Below, in pieces: positions 17,023 to 24,156 of a stretch of 38,080 nucleotides of DNA. The position numbers were made by a program, and so were the translations under genes. The notes under the pieces were generated by a model. The model was not told the DNA's origin. It searched no databases and saw only the letters and a program-made list of their open reading frames with translations. The DNA comes from JOPF133 sp052144935 (GTDB lineage: Bacteria; Acidobacteriota; Terriglobia; Bryobacterales; Bryobacteraceae). Every line of letters begins with the position of its first letter. Within the stretch, counting starts at the first letter, position 1. The stretch covers positions 1-38,080 of the forward strand of contig JBKQPR010000029.1 of NCBI GenBank assembly GCA_052144935.1, written 5' to 3'.

Positions 17023-17528
17023 GGCGCACCTTCTTCAGCCGCGACCTTCTTCAGCCGCATCATGGCGCGCCGCAAAAACTCTCCCACGGCCGACGGGCTG
17101 ATCCCCAGCGCGGCCCCGATGTCCGGATAGTGCAGCCCTTCCATGCGCAGGAACAGGCAGCGTTTCTGCTGCTCCGACAGCTCCTCCACGGCGTTGTGGA
17201 AACGCAGCAGGCGCTCGCGGTCCAGCAACTCGTGTTCGGGATTCGGGGCGGGCGCCCGCAAACAGGCCTCCAGGCCCGGATCGAAGGGTTCCTCGGAAGA
17301 TTGCCGCGCGCGCACCTTCAGGCCGTGATTATGGGCCACCCGGAAGATCCAACCCTTATAGTTTTCAATGGTTTCGCCCCTCTTTAGAGTGGTGTAGAGG
17401 CGCAGAAACACCTCTTGCACGGCCTCCTGGGCGCGCGGCGGATAGAGACCCAGGGTCAGCAGGTAACGATAGACATCGTGGCGCGATTCTTCGTACAACT
17501 GTGCCACCCGATCCTGTAAAGTGTCCAC
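17019..17528 (-). CDS. ECF-family RNA polymerase sigma factor
   Basis: An ECF sigma factor with region 2 (LYEESRHDVYRYLLTLGLYPPRAQEAVQEVFLRLY ... GWIFRVAHNHGLK) and region 4 (LSEQQKRCLFLRMEGLHYPDIGAALGISPSAVGEFLRRAM), giving about 169 residues from the GTG at 17528. The open frame begins at 17627, but the earlier residues have no family similarity. The GTG at 17528 has AGGA about 8 bases upstream. It is the first gene of the operon with the anti-sigma factor and the receptor and probably activates its own promoter. An approximate inverted repeat lies about 75 bp upstream. Confidence 0.93.
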   Translation of the reverse strand: MDTLQDRVAQLYEESRHDVYRYLLTLGLYPPRAQEAVQEVFLRLYTTLKRGETIENYKGWIFRVAHNHGLKVRARQSSEEPFDPGLEACLRAPAPNPEHELLDRERLLRFHNAVEELSEQQKRCLFLRMEGLHYPDIGAALGISPSAVGEFLRRAMMRLKKVAAEEGAP

Positions 17529-17601
17529 CGTCCCTTTCCTGCCGGGGAAAGTCCCAACATCGCTTGGCTGGCCGAGGACGCGGACATTACAAGCCACTAA
17601 G

Positions 17602-17711
17602 AAAGACCCCCGAACCAGCCCGGCCAACTACACTTCCCTTAAAGAAATATCGAATATTTTTTTGCAAACCGCAAAATCGGTGTAGTTGAACCGGGCGGCT
17701 CGCGGGTCTTT
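17602..17711. repeat. Long inverted repeat in divergent spacer
   Basis: Two arms of about 32 bp (17602-17633 and 17680-17711) are imperfect inverted copies. The outer ends AAAGACCC and GGGTCTTT and the inner ends AACTACAC and GTGTAGTT match, with one compensating indel and a few mismatches in the middle. The 46-bp centre is AT-rich (TATCGAATATTTTTTTGCAAA). The element separates the divergent sigma operon and glycosyltransferase and ends 12 bp before the latter's TTG. It could be a MITE, a regulatory cruciform or a shared operator; sequence alone does not decide. Confidence 0.8.
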
Positions 17712-17723
17712 GGATCAGCGGAC

Positions 17724-18806
17724 TTGAAAAATACTGTGCCTGACGGAAAAGTTTGTGTCGCCATCGTCACTTATAACAGCGCCCGATACATCCGGCGCTG
17801 CCTCCAGGCCGTGCTGGCGCAGCAGGGGGTGGCCCTCGAAGTAATCGTGGTGGACAACGCGTCGACCGACGATACTCGCAGCATTTTAAAGGAGTTCCGC
17901 GGCCGCATCCAAGTTATCCGGAACGCCTCCAACGCGGGCTTCGCGGAGGGCCAGAACATGGCCATTCGCGCCACCCAATCCAAATGGGTGCTGACCCTGA
18001 ATCCGGATGTGCTCATGGAGCCGGGTTTTATCGCCAACCTGGTGAGGGCCTCCGCCGCCGATCCGCGCGCCGGGGCGGTGTGCGGCAGGCTGCTCTCCAT
18101 AGGTCCCGGTTTTGAGCCGCTGCCCGAGCCCCTCATCGATTCCACCGGCATTTTCTTTACGCCCGCTATGCGCCATTTCGACCGCGGCTGGCATTTGCCC
18201 GTTGGCGCCTGTTTTCAGAATATGGAGTACGTCTTCGGCGCCAGTGCCGCCGCCGCCCTTTTCCGGCGGCGCATGATCGACGACATCGCCATTGACGGCA
18301 GCTTCTTCGATCCCGACTTCTTCGTCTATCGCGAAGACGCCGATGTGGCCTGGCGCGCCCTGCTGCTGGGCTGGCGCTGCATCTATACCCCGTACGCGGT
18401 GGCTCATCATGTGCGCACCGTGACTCCGGCCAACCGCCGTTCGGTTCCGGCCCCGATCAACATGCACTCGGTGAAGAACCGCTTCCTGATGCGTATCAAG
18501 AATGCGACCTTTGGGGTGTACCGCCGCTACTGGCTTTCCATGACCGCACGGGACCTGGTGGTGGTGGGCGCCTCGATTGTGTGGGAACCGACTTCGCTGC
18601 CGGCCTTCTGGCGGCTGGCCAAGTGCCTTCCCAGAGCCTTGCGCTGGCGCAAGCAGATCATGAGCCGCCGGCGAGTTTCCGACGAAGCTCTCAATCGATG
18701 GTTTAGTTTTGACGCGGCAGCCCAGCCACTGGATGCCGTAGCCGCTACGACCGAATCCCGCGGCGTCTTGCGTGGGGCCGTCCCCTTGCTCAGCCGCACG
18801 ACCTGA
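17724..18806 (+). CDS. Family 2 glycosyltransferase
   Basis: A 360-residue GT-A fold glycosyltransferase. VAIVTYNSARYIRRCLQAVL is followed by VIVVDNASTDDTRSILKEF, a LNPDVLMEPGF stretch (a DxD-like position), GASAAAALFRRRMIDDI and FDPDFFVYREDADVAWRA, all as in rhamnosyltransferase-like GT2 members. The start is TTG directly beside the inverted repeat, so a slightly different start (for example at VCVAIV) is possible. The C-terminal 60 residues are basic and Arg-rich, with no membrane helix visible. The acceptor is unknown; likely roles are lipopolysaccharide, capsule or glycolipid assembly. Confidence 0.87.
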   Translation: MKNTVPDGKVCVAIVTYNSARYIRRCLQAVLAQQGVALEVIVVDNASTDDTRSILKEFRGRIQVIRNASNAGFAEGQNMAIRATQSKWVLTLNPDVLMEPGFIANLVRASAADPRAGAVCGRLLSIGPGFEPLPEPLIDSTGIFFTPAMRHFDRGWHLPVGACFQNMEYVFGASAAAALFRRRMIDDIAIDGSFFDPDFFVYREDADVAWRALLLGWRCIYTPYAVAHHVRTVTPANRRSVPAPINMHSVKNRFLMRIKNATFGVYRRYWLSMTARDLVVVGASIVWEPTSLPAFWRLAKCLPRALRWRKQIMSRRRVSDEALNRWFSFDAAAQPLDAVAATTESRGVLRGAVPLLSRTT

Positions 18807-18824
18807 GTTCGATTTTCGCAATAT

Positions 18825-18855
18825 CCCCACAAACTGGCTGGAAAGCCAGGTGGGG
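18825..18855. other. Bipartite hairpin after glycosyltransferase
   Basis: CCCCAC pairs with GTGGGG, then CTGGCT pairs with AGCCAG, with AAA bulged on one side and a GGAA loop (GNRA-like). The fold is very regular for a spacer and could be an RNA structure of the 3' end. Confidence 0.6.
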
Positions 18856-18867
18856 CGGCTCCCGCGG

Positions 18868-18886
18868 CCGGCCCCTAAAGGGCCGG
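18868..18886 (+). terminator. Terminator-like hairpin
   Basis: CCGGCCC, loop CTAAA, GGGCCGG. It follows the glycosyltransferase stop by about 60 bp and is followed by TCTGTCT rather than a clean U-run, so intrinsic termination is only possible. Confidence 0.45.
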
Positions 18887-18893
18887 TCTGTCT

Positions 18894-18928
18894 ATACGCG
18901 TAGTCCGGCCCATACGCGTAGTCCGGCC
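18894..18928. repeat. Direct repeat ATACGCGTAGTCCGGCC x2
   Basis: Two identical 17-bp copies at 18894-18910 and 18912-18928 (period 18) directly follow the hairpin. The rest of the spacer up to 19053 holds no gene; CCCTGAAAGGGAGGTCC at its end is the ribosome binding region of the next gene. Confidence 0.85.
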
Positions 18929-19053
18929 GGCCATCCAGCCCGCAGCTTGGCTCCCACGATGGCTGTTCCGCAACGCATCTCCCCTCGCCGCCACCACCGG
19001 CTAACCGATTCAGCCGCCATCGGTGTCAAAACCCTGAAAGGGAGGTCCTCCGA

Positions 19054-19833
19054 ATGCGCTGGTTTCATGGAAGCGTGCCACAGACGCTGCTGCTGGCTGG
19101 TTGGCTGGGCTTGAGTTGCCACCGGGCGCCCGCCCAGACCGCGCCCGCTGCACCGCCCACGGCGGCGTTCGATGTGGCCTCTATCGCGCCCAGCCAGACG
19201 GCGCGTCGAGGCGGGGAAGGCAGCGGACGGGAGCGAATCTCCTGGACCCCCACGGGCGTGACGCTCGAAAATGCCAGCCTGGCCGCCTCCATTCAGTGGG
19301 CCTACCAAGTGAAGTTCTACCAGACCTCGGGACCCGCGTGGGCAAACGGCCAGCGCTATGACATTCGGGCGAAGAACCAGAATCCCGCCAACGTCGAGCG
19401 GCTTCGCCTGATGCTGAGGACCCTGCTGGCGGACCGTTTCCGGCTGGCACTCCACCGCGAGGCGCAGGTGATGCCCGTTTATGAGTTGCTGGCGGACCGG
19501 AACCGACTCAAACTTCAGGCGGCCAAGGCGGATGAAGGCACCGATATGCGAGTCGCCAACGGCAAATTCGTGTTTCAGCACGTGTCGATGGCGGAGTTAG
19601 CGGAGCGCTTATCGGAATTGGCTGCTGTGGATCGTCCGGTCCTCGACAAGACCGGGATCGCGGGAGCGTTCGACTTCACCTTGCCGGCGATCCCGTATCC
19701 TGCACCCGATGGCGTCGACCCGGCCTGGATTTTCGGCGCCATCCGGGAGCAGCTCGGACTCGTGCTGAAACCGGCCAAAGGGGCGGTCGAGATGCTGGTC
19801 ATCGATCACGCGGAGAGACCGTCGCCGAATTAG
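19054..19833 (+). CDS. TIGR03435-type soil-associated protein
   Basis: 259 residues with a signal peptide (TLLLAGWLGLSCHRAPAQ) and the hallmark of the TIGR03435 group: FDVASIAPSQ, then SLAASIQWAYQVKFYQTSGPAW (AYxxK/QxxGPxW pattern), YDIRAKNQNP, LMLRTLLADRFRLALHREAQVMPVYEL, RPVLDKTGIAGAFDFTL and a C-terminal LGLVLKPAKGAVEMLVIDHAERPS. Acidobacteria carry many copies; the biochemical role is unknown, and the architecture is that of an exported beta-rich domain. The start is solid: GGGAGG lies about 8 bases before the ATG. Confidence 0.92.
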   Translation: MRWFHGSVPQTLLLAGWLGLSCHRAPAQTAPAAPPTAAFDVASIAPSQTARRGGEGSGRERISWTPTGVTLENASLAASIQWAYQVKFYQTSGPAWANGQRYDIRAKNQNPANVERLRLMLRTLLADRFRLALHREAQVMPVYELLADRNRLKLQAAKADEGTDMRVANGKFVFQHVSMAELAERLSELAAVDRPVLDKTGIAGAFDFTLPAIPYPAPDGVDPAWIFGAIREQLGLVLKPAKGAVEMLVIDHAERPSPN

Positions 19834-19865
19834 CGGAAGCCGGCGCAGCCAAGGGTCCGCGGGCG

Positions 19866-20225
19866 CTACGCCAGCCCCGGCTCCGGCTCTTCGTCCGGAA
19901 ATGGATCGGGGACTGCCGGCGGGGTGCCCTCCGGTGAGGTGCCCCGCGAGGTGCCCTCTGGGCCGCCCTCGGGGGTGCCTTCTGGGGTGCCCTCGGGGCC
20001 CGCCGGCGGCTGGGCTTCGGGGTTCGGTTCAGCCACGGCGCGCACGACCGCACGAGCCGATCCCAATGGAGGGCCTGTGGCTTCCTTGGAAAGGGCCACC
20101 TCGCACTCGCAGCAATCGCTGCATTGCCGGCACTTCTCACAGAGGTGATTGTTGCACGCGTCCTTGGTGCAGCGCGCGCAGATCCGCGTGGATTCCTCAC
20201 CACAAATACTGCACTGAAACGGCAT
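19866..20225 (-). CDS. Cys-rich zinc-binding-like protein with GTPE repeats
   Basis: A 119-residue protein in two parts. Residues 1-42 hold 11 cysteines and one histidine (C5, C8, C16, C19, C24, H27, C29, C32, C35, C38, C39, C41), which can bind two or more zinc ions in a treble-clef or B-box-like arrangement (IC..E then CARC, CEKC, CSDCCEC). The second half is a low-complexity linker (GPEGTPEGTPEGG...) coded by 12-bp tandem units, rich in Pro, Glu and Gly and probably disordered, and the tail is acidic. No enzyme domain is visible, so a zinc-dependent binding or adaptor role is the simplest reading. It starts 7 bp after the stop of the preceding minus-strand gene. Confidence 0.7.
   Translation of the reverse strand: MPFQCSICGEESTRICARCTKDACNNHLCEKCRQCSDCCECEVALSKEATGPPLGSARAVVRAVAEPNPEAQPPAGPEGTPEGTPEGGPEGTSRGTSPEGTPPAVPDPFPDEEPEPGLA
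19909..20010 (-). repeat. 12-bp tandem units GGCACCCCNGAR inside a gene
   Basis: Read on the minus strand the segment begins GGGCCCCGAGGGCACCCC, then has units such as GGCACCCCAGAA, GGCACCCCCGAG, GGCGGCCCAGAG and GGCACCTCGCGG. The units code for GTPE/GGPE/GTSR and lie in the C-terminal linker of the Cys-rich protein. The 18-bp start (19983-20000) matches the elements in thiL and at 26250. Confidence 0.8.
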
Positions 20226-20232
20226 AACGGGA

Positions 20233-20835
20233 CTATGGTTTCCTTACCGGCTTGGAGGGAGTCTGGATCGCCAGACCGCGGCAACGCTGGGCTTCGCGGT
20301 CCATCACCTCCAGATCGTGCTCGCGCTCGGCCGCCAGGTTGACGATGTAGCCCTGGAGGCGGTCCCGGCTGGCGCCATCCTGCACCGCCAGAGCCTCCAG
20401 AGCGCCAGCCTCGCCGGGGCTTTGGTAGCGGCGCGCGCCCTCCACAAGCGAACTCAGCATGGCGTCCAATCCCTGAATCCGGAACAGCACTTCGAGCGAA
20501 GCCGACAGCTTCTCGGGATTGCGCATCAGAGCCTTGGATTGGTCGGCCAACGCGCGCGCCTGCTCTTTGCTCGACTGCAATTGCCGCAGGTAGGTTTCCG
20601 AAGCTCCCTGGGAAGCCCAAACCTGCGGATCGAGCTTATCCAACGCCGGCGCGAGACGCGCGGCATAGGCGCCGATCTGCTGTAAGACCGGAGCAATATC
20701 CCAATCGGCCTCCAGGCCGGCGGGTTGGGGCAAAGCCGGCGCCGGCGTGGACATCGAAGCAGACTGTGGCTGCGCGCCAGCCGCTGCCACGCATGCCAGA
20801 AGAAGCACACCTCGCAAGGAATAGGTAGACACCAT
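20233..20835 (-). CDS. Secreted helical protein, unknown function
   Basis: 200 residues with a signal peptide (LRGVLLLACVAAAGAQPQ) and a mainly alpha-helical mature chain (IAPVLQQIGAYAARLAPALDKLD; YLRQLQSSKEQARALADQSKALMRNPEKLSASLEVLF; YIVNLAAEREHDLEVMDREAQRC) with several heptad-like stretches, so coiled-coil or helical-bundle structure is likely. I do not recognise a family. It lies between the FecR-domain gene (62 bp spacing) and the Cys-rich gene (7 bp), all on the minus strand, so a three-gene operon is likely. Confidence 0.75.
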   Translation of the reverse strand: MVSTYSLRGVLLLACVAAAGAQPQSASMSTPAPALPQPAGLEADWDIAPVLQQIGAYAARLAPALDKLDPQVWASQGASETYLRQLQSSKEQARALADQSKALMRNPEKLSASLEVLFRIQGLDAMLSSLVEGARRYQSPGEAGALEALAVQDGASRDRLQGYIVNLAAEREHDLEVMDREAQRCRGLAIQTPSKPVRKP

Positions 20836-20897
20836 TCCTCACTTTATCACGCAGGAACCCGATGGCATGTGCGCTTACATCCGGGAGTTCCCGGGAC

Positions 20898-21716
20898 CTA
20901 GCCGCCGCCGCCCGGTGGAGGAGGCGTTCCAGGCGCGGGCGGAGAGCCTGGAGTGCCGGTGGAACCGGTACTACCGCTGGCGCCACCCCGCTTATCTCCC
21001 TGCACGCCGCCGGCGGAACCGCCGCCCGGGGCCACCGGCCCCTGGCCGCCAACGCCGCCGGGGTGCGTATAAAGAAGATCCTGAATGGCGCGCACGGCGC
21101 GGTCCAAAGCCGCCCTTACGGCGCCGCTATGGTCCGCCACTTTGGCGATCGGCGCGTTACGGTATACCCGTATCGATTCGTTGTTATGCAGGACAATCTC
21201 ACTGGGCACCAGCCGGTGCCGGACCTCTACGACGCCCTCTTCTACGGTGACCACGGTAGTATCTTCCTGGTCTTCGTCCTCCACGTCGAAGATCGTGCCG
21301 CGCACCGAGATGACCGCGGTAGGCGTGGAAACCCGGTTCGGGTTGGAACCCAGATGATGATCGATCTGCACGCGGATGCGGCCAATCCAAACCTGAACAT
21401 AATCCGTCCAGCTTGGATAGTTGTCGCGGAAGGTGACTTTAGCGTTGGGGAAGACTTCCAAGGTGCTGCCATCGGAGGTTTGGAGCTTGGCGTAGCCGTC
21501 CGGACCGGTGACAATTACCTGTTTGGGCTTGACCGGGTTGCCCACCCACAACGGCACCTGGTAGCCATCTTGGAGGATTGAAACCTGACCGGTCTGGACC
21601 ACAACCTTAGCCGCGGCGTCGCCAAACTGGGCGTTCAGAGGCGGCAGCCACACCACCAGCGAGGCCGCCAGCGACAGCATTCGAACCGTCCGCGAGAGCG
21701 TGAAGCGCTGGAACAT
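20898..21716 (-). CDS. FecR-domain secreted protein
   Basis: 272 residues with a signal-like segment (LSLAASLVVWLPPLNAQ) and a FecR-type beta-domain: KVVVQTGQVSILQDG, VIVTGPDGYAKLQTSDGSTLEVFPNAKVTF, then WIGRIRVQIDHHLGSNPNRVSTPTAVISVRGTIFDVE and VVTVEEGVVEVRH, the conserved 'P...A.V.GT.F.V' core. The C-terminal 65 residues are a Gly/Pro/Ser-rich disordered tail (GGASGSTGSTGTPGS). The predicted export signal and the absence of a neighbouring sigma gene argue against a direct anti-sigma role; it is more like the exported FecR-domain proteins of Acidobacteria. It is divergent from the TIGR03437 gene at 21897. Confidence 0.85.
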   Translation of the reverse strand: MFQRFTLSRTVRMLSLAASLVVWLPPLNAQFGDAAAKVVVQTGQVSILQDGYQVPLWVGNPVKPKQVIVTGPDGYAKLQTSDGSTLEVFPNAKVTFRDNYPSWTDYVQVWIGRIRVQIDHHLGSNPNRVSTPTAVISVRGTIFDVEDEDQEDTTVVTVEEGVVEVRHRLVPSEIVLHNNESIRVYRNAPIAKVADHSGAVRAALDRAVRAIQDLLYTHPGGVGGQGPVAPGGGSAGGVQGDKRGGASGSTGSTGTPGSPPAPGTPPPPGGGG

Positions 21717-21896
21717 ATGGCTCTATTTGGGACTGCTACGTCTGAAACCGCAGTCCGGCGCCATGATTCCTCAAGTCTAGCACCAAACTTGCATGAGCAA
21801 ACCGGGGACCGCAATTAATTTTCGATCGCAAAGCGTGATGTTTCAGCGGTTTGTTGCCCGTGAAGATCCCCAATTAAGGTAGAATGGAACACAAGA

Positions 21897-23801
21897 GTGT
21901 GTCATAAGGGAACAGTCCGGATCACCGTTGGAACGCTGGCGCTGGTGGGGGCACTGGGTGTTTTGGCGCAAACCCCGCCCGACTGGCGCAAGGTGGGCGG
22001 TTCGGCGGTGGATCTCCAATTGGCCGCGCCTGCAACCGGTCCGGTAACGCGCGTCTGGTACGCCGCCGATGGCTCGGCGCTCTACGCCAGGACCCAGTCG
22101 GGCAAGGTCTTCCGCACGTCCGATTTCGAGACTTGGTCCGAAGCCCCCAGCGCGGACGATGCCGCCGTTGATACCGCGGCGCAGCCCATCGTGGCGGCGG
22201 CTCGCCTTCCCGAGCCGGGCGCTACCTTACTGGCTGCCAATTCCAGCTCGTCGCGCATCTTCGCACTGGGCCGTCAACTGTGGGGATCGGGCGATGGCGG
22301 CCGGACATGGCTCAGTCTGACAGCTTATAAGGCCGCGGCAGTGGTCGGGCCCGGCCAGCGCAGCGTGGCGGTTTCGCCAAACAACGACCAGGAGATCGTC
22401 CTGGCCAACGATTTCGGCGTGTGGCGCTCGATGGATGGCGGCCTCTCCTGGGACGGCCTCAACGAGTTCCTGCCCAACCTGACCGTGGTCCGGATTCTCT
22501 CGACGCCCAGCGGCGCGGCTGGTACGCGCGTCGAGACGGATCGCCTGGGCGCGCTGGCGCTGCCCCCCGGCGGTTCGGTCTGGACACCCACCCAAGCGCT
22601 CGACGCCGTGGTCGAGGCGCGCGCCATGCACAATTATTCGCGCCAATTGGGCGACGCCCCGATTACGGCCGTGGCCGCCGCCGGCGGCACCGTTTATGTG
22701 GGCGCGGCGGATGGGCGCATGTGGGCCTCGCTCGATAGCGGCCTGAGCTTCCGGTTGGTCACCCCGGATGGCGCTTCAAGCCAGGTGGAGCGCATCTTCG
22801 TAAACCCGGCGGAACCGTCGATGGCGCTCTGGGTTCTGAGCGGTAAGGGTCCCCGCGTGCTGCGCACCACCTTGACCGGCGCTTTGTGGGACGCCCTGGA
22901 TGGCAACCTGCCGGAAACTCCGGTGAATGGAATTGCAGCGGACTGGGCCGCGGGCGCGATCTATGTGGCCACCGGCAAGGGCGTGTTCTATGCCCATGCC
23001 GACCTGGAGAAGTTTTCGATCAACCCGGTGGCGTGGACCAATCTCTCCGACTTCCTGCCCCTGGCTGTGGCCAGCGCTGCGGCCAACGATGTCAAGCTCG
23101 ACCCGTTGGGCGTGCAACTCTACGCCGCGCTGGACGGTTACGGCATTTATGCCACCCCAGCGCCGCACCGCACACGCGATCTCCGCATCGTCAACGCGGC
23201 CGATTACAGCGACCGCGCCGCCGCGCCGGGATCGTTGCTCAGCGTGGTGGGGAGCCGCGTAAATTCCGTGAGCGGAGGCAATCTGAACTACCCCGTGCTG
23301 GCCGCCGCCGATAGCGAATCGCAGATCCAGGTTCCGTTTGAAGCCGTGGGGCCGAACGTGGCGCTGCGCCTGGAGACCTCCGCCGGAACCGTCACCCGCG
23401 GCGTGGCGGTGCAGCCGGTCTCGCCGGCCATCCTGGTAGGGCGCCAGGGCGTGCCGATGCTCTGGGACGCCGACACCGGCATGCCGCTGGACGCACACAA
23501 CACCGCGCATTCCAACGGCCGCATGCAGATCTGGGCTACCGGCTTGGGCAAAGTACGCCCGGAGTGGCCCACCGGCCTGCCCGCGCCGATGGAAAACCCG
23601 CCCGAGGTGGCCGCGCAGGTACGCGTCTTCCTGGACGGCGCGCCGGTCGAGGTGACTAAGGCGAGCTTGGTGCCTGGATATGTCGGCTTCTATCTGGTGG
23701 AAGTCCAGTTGCCCTCGATTAATAACCTGGGACCCTCGGAACTGTACATCGCCGCGGGCGGCCAAGAAAGCAACCGCGTACAGGTTATCCTGGAGCCGTA
23801 A
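21897..23801 (+). CDS. Secreted beta-propeller protein with TIGR03437 C-domain
   Basis: A 634-residue exported protein with a signal peptide (VRITVGTLALVGALGVLAQ) and a GTG start. The middle has BNR/sialidase-like repeats: YAARTQSGKVFRTSDFETW-like, ALGRQLWGSGDGGRTWLSL, LANDFGVWRSMDGGLSWDGL, YVGAADGRMWASLDSGLSF and ALWVLSGKGPRVLRTT, giving a propeller of several blades. The C-terminus from about residue 430 carries the TIGR03437-type domain: RIVNAADYSDRAAAPGSLLSVVGSRVN, then GRMQIWATGLGKVRPEWP and LYIAAGGQESNRVQVIL. Such proteins are typical of Solibacteres; they are probably cell-surface or secreted. The intergenic region upstream is shared with the divergent FecR gene. Confidence 0.85.
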   Translation: MCHKGTVRITVGTLALVGALGVLAQTPPDWRKVGGSAVDLQLAAPATGPVTRVWYAADGSALYARTQSGKVFRTSDFETWSEAPSADDAAVDTAAQPIVAAARLPEPGATLLAANSSSSRIFALGRQLWGSGDGGRTWLSLTAYKAAAVVGPGQRSVAVSPNNDQEIVLANDFGVWRSMDGGLSWDGLNEFLPNLTVVRILSTPSGAAGTRVETDRLGALALPPGGSVWTPTQALDAVVEARAMHNYSRQLGDAPITAVAAAGGTVYVGAADGRMWASLDSGLSFRLVTPDGASSQVERIFVNPAEPSMALWVLSGKGPRVLRTTLTGALWDALDGNLPETPVNGIAADWAAGAIYVATGKGVFYAHADLEKFSINPVAWTNLSDFLPLAVASAAANDVKLDPLGVQLYAALDGYGIYATPAPHRTRDLRIVNAADYSDRAAAPGSLLSVVGSRVNSVSGGNLNYPVLAAADSESQIQVPFEAVGPNVALRLETSAGTVTRGVAVQPVSPAILVGRQGVPMLWDADTGMPLDAHNTAHSNGRMQIWATGLGKVRPEWPTGLPAPMENPPEVAAQVRVFLDGAPVEVTKASLVPGYVGFYLVEVQLPSINNLGPSELYIAAGGQESNRVQVILEP

Positions 23802-23810
23802 GACCGCCCC

Positions 23811-23836
23811 GTGAGGGAGCGCTCTACTCCCTTCAC
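23811..23836. terminator. Bidirectional terminator-like hairpin
   Basis: GTGAGGGAG pairs with CTCCCTTCAC (one bulged base, loop CGCTCTA). It lies between two convergent genes and overlaps the last codons of the cold-shock gene, so it may end both transcripts. There is no long U-run. Confidence 0.45.
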
Positions 23837-24036
23837 ACCTTGCTTACATTCTCAGCCTGCAGCCCCTTGGGCCCCTGCTTCACTTCGAATTCCACCGCCG
23901 CGCCTTCTTCCAGGCTCTTGTAGCCGTTCGCCTGGATGGCGGAAAAGTGTACGAACACATCCTCGCCGTTGGATCGCTGAATGAATCCGTACCCCTTGGC
24001 GGCATTGAACCACTTCACGGTGCCTTTTTCCCTCAC
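23833..24036 (-). CDS. Cold-shock-domain protein
   Basis: A 67-residue protein of the CspA type, a single OB-fold binding single-stranded nucleic acid: GTVKWFNAAKGYGFIQRSNGEDVFVHFSAIQ contains the RNP1 (KGYGFI) and RNP2 (VFVHF) motifs, and the C-terminal LEEGAAVEFEVKQGPKGLQAENV is standard. The open frame extends to 24114, but the GTG at 24036 is preceded by AGGAG at 8 bases and gives the usual family length, so this start is chosen. It is monocistronic and convergent with the upstream TIGR03437 gene. Confidence 0.95.
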   Translation of the reverse strand: MREKGTVKWFNAAKGYGFIQRSNGEDVFVHFSAIQANGYKSLEEGAAVEFEVKQGPKGLQAENVSKV

Positions 24037-24156
24037 TCCATCTTCTCCTAAATGAACGCCTGCCTGTGGTGCGCCGGGGATCCACTGGGAGGTCTCCCAG
24101 GCGCGCCCAAACAAAGCCTTACAATTGCGTAAGGTATTGTCTCACCTGGCATTTGT

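Noticed and set aside
20898..21716. FecR-domain protein as anti-sigma regulator
   Set aside because: It has an export signal, no zinc-finger or sigma-binding N-terminus, and no sigma gene beside it.
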